A stretch of 9,157 nucleotides of DNA from an uncultured Chloroflexota bacterium (lineage in GTDB: Bacteria > Chloroflexota > Anaerolineae > Aggregatilineales > Phototrophicaceae), in NCBI GenBank assembly GCA_937927665.1, contig CALBRY010000656.1:1-9157 (forward strand), written 5' to 3'. The notes beneath the pieces are model-generated. The model worked only from the letters and a program-made list of their open reading frames with translations, made no database searches and was not told the origin of the DNA. This document shows, in pieces, positions 1-5,781 of the stretch. Each line of letters opens with the position of its first letter. The first letter of the stretch is position 1. Made by a program: the position numbers and the translations under genes.

Positions 1-684
1 TTAACCGTTCCGGTGGATTCCGCATTCGGTCTTTGCAAGACCGCTCCACCGTCCGGCGCGAATATCTTCACCGGGGGCGACTGCCCGCGTACATGGCTGA
101 CAGCCGATACTCGTGTAGCCTTGATCATGCAGCGCGTTATACGGCAGATGGTGAGCACGGATGTAATCCCACACCCGTGATTCTGTCCATGCCGCCATCG
201 GCGCGATTTTTACCGTGTTATATTTCGCATCCCACCGGAACAGCGGCGATTCGCGGCGCGATTCACTTTGATCGCGGCGCACGCCGGTGATCCACGCCTC
301 AAACGGGCGCAGTGCTTCACCGAGTGGAATCGTCTTGCGGAGCTGACAGCACAAATCCGGATCGCGTTCCCACAGCGCCGCGCCGTGTGCATCTGCTTGC
401 TGCGTCAGGGTTTGCACGGGTGTGACCCGCGTCAGATTCAGGCGGTACATCCCCGCCCAACAATCGATCAATGCCTCGGTTTGCGGAAAAAGCAGCCCGG
501 TATCAAGCGTCAGAATCGCTAAAGTCGGCGCGATTCCCCGCAGCATATGCAGCATCACCAGACCGCTCGGTTGAAAGCTCGTCACCATCGCCAGCCGTTC
601 GCCGTAGCGCTCGACTGCCCAGCGGAGGATCGTCTCCGGCTCAGCGCCTTCAAACTCGCGGTTCAGGCGCGTTAGCTCCTCCAT
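1..684 (-). CDS. cysH: Assimilatory adenylyl-sulfate (APS-type) reductase
   Basis: Reduces adenylyl sulfate to sulfite and AMP using thioredoxin-like electron donors, a cytoplasmic step of sulfate assimilation. Numbered from the ATG (227 aa), the protein has the nucleotide-binding region TSFQPSG (about 35-41), LDTGLLFPQT (60-69), a Cys-Cys pair (112-113), CQPC (195-198) and the C-terminal catalytic ECGIH (Cys221). The CC plus CxxC set is known to hold a [4Fe-4S] cluster in APS-type enzymes and is missing in PAPS-only reductases, so APS is the likelier substrate. The length is normal for bacterial CysH. I chose ATG at 684 because GAGG lies 5 nt upstream; an in-frame GTG at 690 overlaps that GAGG and has no ribosome site of its own. 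The stop codon is at the very edge of the window, so downstream sulfur genes, if any, are not visible. Family assignment is firm; APS rather than PAPS preference is inferred from the cysteines. Confidence 0.93.
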   Translation of the reverse strand: MEELTRLNREFEGAEPETILRWAVERYGERLAMVTSFQPSGLVMLHMLRGIAPTLAILTLDTGLLFPQTEALIDCWAGMYRLNLTRVTPVQTLTQQADAHGAALWERDPDLCCQLRKTIPLGEALRPFEAWITGVRRDQSESRRESPLFRWDAKYNTVKIAPMAAWTESRVWDYIRAHHLPYNALHDQGYTSIGCQPCTRAVAPGEDIRAGRWSGLAKTECGIHRNG

Positions 685-712
685 ATCCACCTCGTTTCAC
701 GCGGAAAGTTGT

Positions 713-734
713 GCCAATTTTCACGAAGATTGGC
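713..734. promoter_or_regulatory. 22-bp near-palindrome upstream of cysH
   Basis: Two 10-bp arms, GCCAATTTTC and GAAGATTGGC, are complementary at 9 of 10 positions and separated by only 2 bp (AC). A 2-nt loop is too tight for a good RNA hairpin, so a binding site for a dimeric regulator is the better reading. It ends 28 bp before the cysH ATG, where an operator overlapping a promoter would sit. The regulator is unknown and no clear -10/-35 pair was found beside it. Confidence 0.45.
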
Positions 735-828
735 TCACTGACGATAACACCGATCGGATTCAGACGGTGCGGCGAAAAACGTACAACTTGATATTCCGAT
801 CTTGAGCTTACACGATGGATCATTTAGA

Positions 829-842
829 AAGTGTTAACACTT
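829..842. repeat. Perfect 14-bp palindrome AAGTGTTAACACTT
   Basis: AAGTGTTAACACTT is its own reverse complement and lies 10 bp beyond the stop codon of the DUF6062-like gene, about 145 bp upstream of cysH. It has no loop and no following T-run on the minus strand, so it is a poor terminator. A protein-binding site is more plausible, but this is inference. Confidence 0.45.
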
Positions 843-852
843 GGGCGTGGAA

Positions 853-1545
853 TCAGTCCTCTTGACGGGCAACCCCTCGTTCGCCGCTGATCAACGTGGT
901 GGCACGCCGCCAACTATCGCCCTCTGCGCCGATCGTCTCATGCGCGTATTGAAAATCACTGCGGCGCATGAATGTTTCCAGTTCGGCTTTCAAGCGCTCC
1001 CAGATCGGGCGCTGGAGGGCGATAAACTGCTGCGCGACCGCAGGCGGCGCCGCCTTGACCAGTTCGGTCACGTGTGGCAAACACAGCCCGCTCGATGCGC
1101 TGTAAGTCGTGCGGAATTCTTCCTCGTGGATGTGTACGGGAATCAACGCCAGAAGCCGTGCGGCGGTTTCATCGCGGTAGACGCACACCGAACACGGCAC
1201 TTTGGGCGCAAGCGCGGCGGCGGCTGCCCCGCGATCATTTCCGAATAGGCGCGGGACACGCGCGGGCATCCGCTCGGTATCCGCCAGCAGATCATAGATC
1301 ACCGCATGATACAGCGTAGCGATTCCGAGCGCGTTTCCCCGCTCGGTGAGCAAATACCCGTGTTCGCTGCACAATCCTCGCGCCTCACGGAATCGCCCGG
1401 AAACGCTGTGATCGAGGACAAACTCGTACAGGATCGCGCCTAGATGACGCTCGATATCACGTTTAAGCAAGCGGCAGACAGCGCAGCCGGGTTCATGCAG
1501 TGCTTCCAGCAAATCGAAATAGCCATACGTTGTTATTTTGGTCAT
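853..1545 (-). CDS. DUF6062-like protein with duplicated CxxC/CxxH motifs
   Basis: Cytoplasmic protein of about 230 aa, function unknown; no signal peptide or membrane segment is seen. Numbered from the chosen start, it carries C21-A-V-C24 with C59-S-E-H62, and again C118-S-V-C121 with C155-L-P-H158. The spacing from the second Cys of each CxxC to the Cys of the CxxH is nearly identical (35 and 34), so the protein looks like a two-fold repeat in which each half could bind a metal (zinc is the simplest guess). The overall pattern resembles the DUF6062 family common in Chloroflexota, recalled rather than searched. I chose ATG at 1545 (MTKITTYG) because the reading frame upstream to 1599 runs into a palindromic hairpin element. 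No strong ribosome site precedes 1545. It sits between greA and cysH on the same strand but with gaps on both sides, so it is not clearly in an operon with either. Confidence 0.72.
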   Translation of the reverse strand: MTKITTYGYFDLLEALHEPGCAVCRLLKRDIERHLGAILYEFVLDHSVSGRFREARGLCSEHGYLLTERGNALGIATLYHAVIYDLLADTERMPARVPRLFGNDRGAAAAALAPKVPCSVCVYRDETAARLLALIPVHIHEEEFRTTYSASSGLCLPHVTELVKAAPPAVAQQFIALQRPIWERLKAELETFMRRSDFQYAHETIGAEGDSWRRATTLISGERGVARQED

Positions 1546-1576
1546 GGGGTGTCCAATACAAAGCCGTTTACTGACC

Positions 1577-1658
1577 AAAAGCATAACGCAAAGGCGCAAG
1601 GGCGCTAAGGACGGCTCGCTGCGTCCTAGCGACTTCGCATCTTTGCGTTGATGCGTTT
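1577..1658 (-). repeat. Long imperfect hairpin after greA, possible dispersed palindromic element and terminator
   Basis: On the plus strand the left arm begins GCATAACGCAAAGGCG (1581) and the right arm ends CTTTGCGTTGATGC (1654); the innermost perfect stem is AGGACG (1608-1613) with CGTCCT (1622-1627) around an 8-nt loop. Outer pairing extends through AAA (1578-1580) to the TTT at 1656-1658, inside the greA stop codon. Read on the minus strand the hairpin follows the greA stop at once and is followed by TTTT, so it could end greA transcription. The AACGCAAAG/CTTTGCGTT type of sequence resembles palindromic repeats scattered in many environmental bacterial genomes (from memory), so it may be a REP-like or MITE-like element. 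Confidence 0.6.
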
Positions 1659-2148
1659 ATCTAGGTGTGCGGGTGATGGCGCGGATCACATAGCGCGTGG
1701 TGCCTTCCGGCGTTTCGACATTGACCATGTCACCAATTTTCCGCCCGAGCAGCGCACTTCCAACAGGTGAATCGATCGATACGCCGAGCCGCCCATACAT
1801 CACCTCTGCGCCGCCGATCAGATCATACTCGTATTCTTCACCCTCTTCCACGCTCCATACCGTCACCCGGTCGCCGGGATCAACCGTGCGCGGATCGGGG
1901 TCTTGATCCACGACATCGGCATTACGCAGAATCAGTGTCAAATTACCGATCCGCTCATCGAGAAATTCGCGCATGGTGCGCGCCTCGAATTCTGCGCCTT
2001 CTTCGGGGAAATTCTCCGAACCGTCATTCTGAATATCCCCGATTTCTTCCTGCTGGCGCGCCCGTCGTGCTTGATAATCCGCCAGTTCTCGTTGAAGCTG
2101 CTCGTAGCCAGCCCGCGTAAGGATATAGCGGTCGTTTTGCTGCGCCAT
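1657..2148 (-). CDS. greA: GreA/GreB-family transcription elongation factor
   Basis: Gre factors enter the RNA polymerase secondary channel and stimulate cleavage of backtracked RNA. The 163-aa protein has the expected order: an N-terminal antiparallel coiled coil (about 10-80) and a C-terminal FKBP-like domain (about 85-163) with the family signature SIDSPVGSALLGRKIGD (124-140). The catalytic acidic pair at the coiled-coil tip appears as D42-G-S-E45-N, with the same D-x-x-E-N spacing as E. coli GreA D41/E44. Directly after it comes FPEEG (47-51), which is absent in standard GreA, where the tip reads DxxENAEY; this is an apparent net insertion of about four residues. The ATG at 2148 is preceded by GAGAGG 8 nt upstream. 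Transcription probably ends at the hairpin abutting the stop codon. Family call is firm; greA versus a specialised Gre-like paralogue cannot be settled here. Confidence 0.88.
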   Translation of the reverse strand: MAQQNDRYILTRAGYEQLQRELADYQARRARQQEEIGDIQNDGSENFPEEGAEFEARTMREFLDERIGNLTLILRNADVVDQDPDPRTVDPGDRVTVWSVEEGEEYEYDLIGGAEVMYGRLGVSIDSPVGSALLGRKIGDMVNVETPEGTTRYVIRAITRTPR

Positions 2149-2156
2149 GATGCGTG

Positions 2157-2185
2157 CCTCTCACTCATATTCTGACTTCAGTATA
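2157..2185 (-). promoter_or_regulatory. Putative greA -10 and ribosome-binding site
   Basis: On the minus strand TATACT (2185-2180) is a 5-of-6 match to a sigma-70 -10 element, and GAGAGG (2162-2157) lies 8 nt before the greA ATG. No good -35 hexamer is present 16-18 nt upstream; that position falls inside the 2201-2229 inverted repeat. The ribosome site is convincing, the promoter only tentative. Confidence 0.4.
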
Positions 2186-2200
2186 GGGTGAATCACAACC

Positions 2201-2229
2201 GGAATGCATCCCACAGGTGGATGCATTCC
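2201..2229. repeat. 11-bp perfect inverted repeat between the beta-helix gene and greA
   Basis: Arms GGAATGCATCC (2201-2211) and GGATGCATTCC (2219-2229) are exact reverse complements around a 7-nt loop. On the minus strand it lies 17 bp after the stop of the beta-helix gene, so it may form a terminator, but the sequence that follows (GGTTGTGATT) has no T-run. It also covers the expected -35 region of the putative greA promoter, so an operator is an equal alternative. Confidence 0.55.
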
Positions 2230-2245
2230 TCGTCTCTTTCACCGT

Positions 2246-4375
2246 TTAATACCCATTCGGGCAGTTATTCGGATTCTCCCCCGGTTCTTGAATGCCATTC
2301 CCGCACTGCGGAACAGAAGTCGGCACATTTGGACTGGATCGCAGCATCGTCGCGGAATCGCGGCACACCGTTTGACCGTTCAGAAGGGCTTGCGCTTCGA
2401 TTGTGAATGTGAATCCGCCGCCGATTGCGCCCTGACTTACATCGATATTGAGCGATGATGAATTCGCGGACGCATCTTGTGAAGCGACTGCCGCGCCGTT
2501 TTCGTTGAGCACGATCACCCGGTAGCCTGTCGCGCCGGGAGCGCCATCCCAATACACGATGACACCGCCGTTCGGCAGTCCATCACGCGGAGAAGTCAAA
2601 CGGAACGGCTGACAATTGACGACGACTTGCGTGGGTGCGAATGTCGGCACAAGCGGCAGAGTCGGCGCGGGTGTCGCTGTCTGTGCGGTGAGCGGGAACG
2701 GCGCGGAACCGATCTCCTGTGCGCGGAACTCGTATGCGCCGTTATCGCATTCGGCGCGTCCGTCTTCGTTGCCATCCGCCGGACGCGGGTAATCGCGCTG
2801 ATCTTCGTCGAGTCCTTCCGCAAGCGTCGCGCACATTGCCGAATCGATCGCCGGACTGCCCGCTCTCAGCGCGTGTGTCCATGTCAAACCGCCGTTATCC
2901 GCCAGCGCCGCCAGCAGCGGATCGCTGACCGTGCCGCCGCCGCATGATGAATCCGGGAACTGCACCAGCCAACTTATATCAGCAATCGCGGTGGAGCAGT
3001 TCAGCGACTCGATGGGGTAGGTGACAATGCTGGTATTCAAACGCAGCGATGATGCTCCCGCTGCCCAGATATTCGCGCCTTCGGGCGATTGGTTATAGGC
3101 GATTGTGGCGAAGCGCACCCATGCGTTGAGCGTAGTATTGGCGACGTAAATGCCGCCGCCCGCTCTCAGCGCCCGGTTGCGTGTGATCGTGCTGTTCGCC
3201 ACCAGCAGATTAAAGCCAGTGTTATAGCGCTGTTCGGTGAAGATCGCGCCGCCGCGCCCCCGTGCAAAGTTGCCATTAAAAAGGCTGTCCAAGAGGCGCA
3301 GACTGCCGGAATAATTCAACACCGCGCCGCCGTTGATCGTCGTTGCGCGGTTGCGCTCAAAATTCGTGTGTGTGATCGTCGCACCGGAGCGCCCGAATAT
3401 CTGGATCGCGCCGCCGCCGAGGGCGCTGTTGGTCTTAAACACCGCTTCGTTGATCGTCGTTGGTACGCCGGAATCGACTGCGCCGCCGTAATAGCGCGCG
3501 ACATTGGTCAAAAACTGCGATTGGTAGATCGTCAAGCCTTCGGTCGTCGGCGCGGAGTCATTCGGAGCGATCACGCGGATCGCGCCGCCGACATTCGCCA
3601 GATTCCACACGAAATTTGTGCCGGTGATGCTGACCGCGCCGCCATTGGAGCTAAAGATCGCGCCGCCGCTCAGGGGTGCGGTGTTCAAGCCGAAACGCGA
3701 ATTGAGGATCGTGATCATGCTGCCCGGAAGCGTGCCTAAACTGCCGCTCCCGCCTGCGATCGCGCCGCCATCATCGCCGCCCGTTTGTACACGATTGCCT
3801 AAAAATACACTGTCGCGGATCGTCAGTGTTCCCCCGGTGGTGAAAATCGCACCACCCCACCGCGCCGCGAAATTGCTCAAAAATCGGCTTCCGAAAATTT
3901 CAACCGTGCCGCCTGCGTTGTAGATCGCGCCGCCGCTGCCGCTCATGCTTCCCGGCGCGGGCGAAACCGATTCACTGCGCCGGATCGTCACGCTGACCAA
4001 GCGCAAAGTCGCGCCATCGTTTTTGATCGCGCCGCCGTCAATCGCACGCGCATTTTGAAGGGTGAGATTCCGCAGTTCTAACGATGCGCCGCTTTGTACA
4101 TAAAACAGCAGGGTGTAGCCGCCGCCATCAAGGGTGATCCGTCCGCCGCCGTCGATGTTGGTTGCATCGCGGATCGTTTTTGATCCGGTTAACGCGATCG
4201 TGTGCGGTGATGCGCCGCAGTTAAACGTGATGACGCCCCCGCCCACCAGCGCCGCATCGAGCGCGGCTTCGGTACAGCTTGCGGGGGTGCCTGTGCCGAC
4301 AACACCCGCCGCGCTGATCGAAAGCGCACCGCCCAACAGGGCAAGCAGAAGAAAGACGAAGATCGTTTTACGCAT
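2246..4375 (-). CDS. Secreted beta-helix protein with GGAI/FxxN repeats and Fn3-like domain
   Basis: Probable extracellular or surface protein of 709 aa; ligand unknown. Residues 1-24 form a signal peptide (MRKT, then a Leu/Phe-rich core ending ISAAG). Residues about 30-85 resemble the N-terminal cap of beta-helix proteins (CTEAALDAALVGGGVITFNCG). From about 113 to 412 there are eleven GGA[I/V]-type motifs alternating with FxxN motifs (FLSN, FLGN, FGLN, FVWN, FLTN, FKTN, FERN, FNGN), the pattern known from Chlamydia Pmp-type polymorphic proteins. Residues 484-550 (DPLLAALADNGG...GSPAID...DQRDYPRP...CDNGAYEF) match the choice-of-anchor Q style of ending. A Thr/Pro linker (565-582) leads to an Fn3-like domain (about 588-680), then a tail CGNGIQEPGENPNNC (691-705). 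No C-terminal membrane segment or LPxTG is seen. ATG at 4375 is chosen over the upstream frame (to 4423) because AGGAG lies 5 nt before it and the signal peptide starts there. Confidence 0.85.
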   Translation of the reverse strand: MRKTIFVFLLLALLGGALSISAAGVVGTGTPASCTEAALDAALVGGGVITFNCGASPHTIALTGSKTIRDATNIDGGGRITLDGGGYTLLFYVQSGASLELRNLTLQNARAIDGGAIKNDGATLRLVSVTIRRSESVSPAPGSMSGSGGAIYNAGGTVEIFGSRFLSNFAARWGGAIFTTGGTLTIRDSVFLGNRVQTGGDDGGAIAGGSGSLGTLPGSMITILNSRFGLNTAPLSGGAIFSSNGGAVSITGTNFVWNLANVGGAIRVIAPNDSAPTTEGLTIYQSQFLTNVARYYGGAVDSGVPTTINEAVFKTNSALGGGAIQIFGRSGATITHTNFERNRATTINGGAVLNYSGSLRLLDSLFNGNFARGRGGAIFTEQRYNTGFNLLVANSTITRNRALRAGGGIYVANTTLNAWVRFATIAYNQSPEGANIWAAGASSLRLNTSIVTYPIESLNCSTAIADISWLVQFPDSSCGGGTVSDPLLAALADNGGLTWTHALRAGSPAIDSAMCATLAEGLDEDQRDYPRPADGNEDGRAECDNGAYEFRAQEIGSAPFPLTAQTATPAPTLPLVPTFAPTQVVVNCQPFRLTSPRDGLPNGGVIVYWDGAPGATGYRVIVLNENGAAVASQDASANSSSLNIDVSQGAIGGGFTFTIEAQALLNGQTVCRDSATMLRSSPNVPTSVPQCGNGIQEPGENPNNCPNGY

Positions 4376-4527
4376 AGCTGCTCCTGACCACTCCAAACGT
4401 GCATACCCATTCAGGATAGGCATTCTGGCGAAAACCGCGACTCTCGACGCGATCCTTCATTGAATTTCGCCTCAAATCCCCCTATCCTGTAATCGTTCAG
4501 ATTTTCACAGATAAAAGGCGTGCCATC
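4376..4527. promoter_or_regulatory. Divergent promoter region
   Basis: This gap lies between the start codons of the beta-helix gene (minus) and the glycosyltransferase (plus). On the plus strand TTGAAT (4460-4465), a 17-nt spacer and TATCCT (4483-4488) make a plausible sigma-70 promoter, with AAAAGG (4513-4518) as ribosome site 9 nt before the ATG. On the minus strand the same 9-mer CCTATCCTG occurs at 4420-4412, placing an identical TATCCT about 43 bp before the beta-helix ATG, with AGGAG at 4385-4381. No good minus-strand -35 was found. Confidence 0.5.
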
Positions 4528-5781
4528 ATGCACATCACAATAGCCGCTCTCGGCACGCGGGGTGACGTTCAACCGTACCTTGCGCTCGCGCTTGGACTAA
4601 AACAAGCAGGACATACCATCCGCATGATTGCGGGCGAAAACTTCCGTGATTGGATTTGCAGTTATGGGTTTGAATTCGCCGGGTCGGGCGATATGGAAGC
4701 GCTCATGCACAGTCCGGATGCGCTCAAATGGGTGGACAGCGGACACAATCCGATCAAGCAGGTGGTGATGATGCGCCGCGTGTTCGAGCAGAATTTCCAC
4801 TTGATGATCGATCCGATCCTCGATGCTGTACCCCAGACCGATCTATTCATGGCGGGATTCATCTCAGAGCCGCTCGTCCAGTTGGTCAGCGAGAAATTCG
4901 GTACGCCGTACATGGCGATCCCGCTCCAGCCGTATTACGCGACCCGTTCTTCTGCGGCGAGTCTGTACACGCTCACTCAGCGCGATAGCTGGCTCAACCG
5001 CCGCGCGGGTGTCGCCACCGAACGGATCATGTTCACAATCAACGGCGGCACGCTCAACAAAGCCCGCCGCGCCTTCGATATGCCCTCGCATAGATTTTCG
5101 GCGCTTCGGCGTGCCGTCCTCAATCGACCGCGCATTTACGGCTTTAGCCCGCTCGTAGTTCCGCGTCCATCGGATTGGTCGGAACAATCACATATCGTGG
5201 GTTACTGGTTTCTTGATCAAACCGATTGGACACCGCCGCAAGACCTGCTCGATTTTTTGGATTCCGGTGATCCGCCTGTGTATATCGGCTTTGGCAGCAT
5301 GAGCGGCAGCAGTCCACAGGCGACATTTGATCTTTCGTGCGAAGCGCTCAAGCGGGTGGGGCGGCGCGGCATAATCAGCACCGGGTGGAGCCGCGCCGCG
5401 CTCGATCACGGAGATGATATATATGTGCTGAAGGGCGCACCGCATTCGTGGCTGTTTCCGCGTATGGCGGCAGTCGTGCATCACGGCGGCGCGGGGACGA
5501 CAGGCGCGAGTTTAGCCTCTGGCAAGCCGACGATGGTGATCCCGCATTTTACCGATCAGCCCTACTGGGGGCGGCGTGTGCATGAACTCGGCGTTGGTGC
5601 GAAACCCGTGCCGCGTCACGCGCTGACCGTCGAAAAATTGGCGCGCGGACTCTTGCAAATGACCCGCGATACCGAGATGATCGAACGGGCGGCGATGCTT
5701 GGCGAAAGCATCTGCGCCGAAAATGGCGTCGAAAATGCGGTGCGTTTGATCGAGTGCTACGGAAAGAAAGGACTCCAGTGA
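4528..5781 (+). CDS. GT1-family (COG1819) UDP-sugar glycosyltransferase
   Basis: Cytoplasmic GT-B fold enzyme of 417 aa that transfers a sugar, usually from a UDP- or dTDP-sugar, to a lipid, sterol-like or small-molecule acceptor. The N-terminal acceptor domain opens with GTRGDVQPYLALALGLKQAGH (residues 9-29), a hallmark of sterol/macrolide glucosyltransferase-like members. The C-terminal donor domain carries GFGSM (254-258), the HHGGAGTTGAS nucleotide-sugar loop (318-328) and PHFTDQPYWGRRV (339-351), where the D-Q pair contacts the sugar in this family. Length is normal. The start is supported by AAAAGG 9 nt upstream and a candidate promoter at 4460-4488. The stop overlaps the start of the amidohydrolase gene by 4 bp, so the two are probably translated together. 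The acceptor cannot be predicted; glycolipid or glycosylated xenobiotic are both open. Confidence 0.9.
   Translation: MHITIAALGTRGDVQPYLALALGLKQAGHTIRMIAGENFRDWICSYGFEFAGSGDMEALMHSPDALKWVDSGHNPIKQVVMMRRVFEQNFHLMIDPILDAVPQTDLFMAGFISEPLVQLVSEKFGTPYMAIPLQPYYATRSSAASLYTLTQRDSWLNRRAGVATERIMFTINGGTLNKARRAFDMPSHRFSALRRAVLNRPRIYGFSPLVVPRPSDWSEQSHIVGYWFLDQTDWTPPQDLLDFLDSGDPPVYIGFGSMSGSSPQATFDLSCEALKRVGRRGIISTGWSRAALDHGDDIYVLKGAPHSWLFPRMAAVVHHGGAGTTGASLASGKPTMVIPHFTDQPYWGRRVHELGVGAKPVPRHALTVEKLARGLLQMTRDTEMIERAAMLGESICAENGVENAVRLIECYGKKGLQ

Larger units (their letters stand above)
691..852. other. Intergenic region between the DUF6062-like gene and cysH
   Basis: This 162-bp gap should hold the cysH promoter, since cysH reads away from it on the minus strand. 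It contains two separate dyads (713-734 and 829-842). Candidate minus-strand hexamers such as TTGTAC followed after 17 nt by CTGAAT match the sigma-70 consensus at only about half of the positions, so I do not call a specific promoter. No small gene or RNA is evident. Confidence 0.5.

Noticed and set aside
841..1248. Plus-strand open frame opposite the DUF6062-like gene
   Set aside because: No domain is recognised, and the minus-strand frame has the paired CxxC/CxxH motifs.
1546..1599. Upstream extension of the DUF6062-like gene starting at 1599
   Set aside because: The extension MRLCVMLLVSKRLCIGHP starts within the palindromic hairpin; MTKITTYG at 1545 is a more natural N-terminus.
3089..3739. 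216-codon plus-strand open frame
   Set aside because: It is antisense to the repetitive beta-helix gene; its Ala/Arg/Asp-rich content mirrors the GGAI codons.
3240..4040. Possible CRISPR array, because of the recurring GATCGCGCCGCC
   Set aside because: Spacing is irregular, repeats are only about 12 bp, and they encode GGAI motifs in frame on the minus strand.
4376..4423. Upstream start of the beta-helix protein at 4423
   Set aside because: It would place 16 residues before a normal signal peptide; AGGAG is well placed for ATG at 4375 and a putative -10 lies inside the extension.
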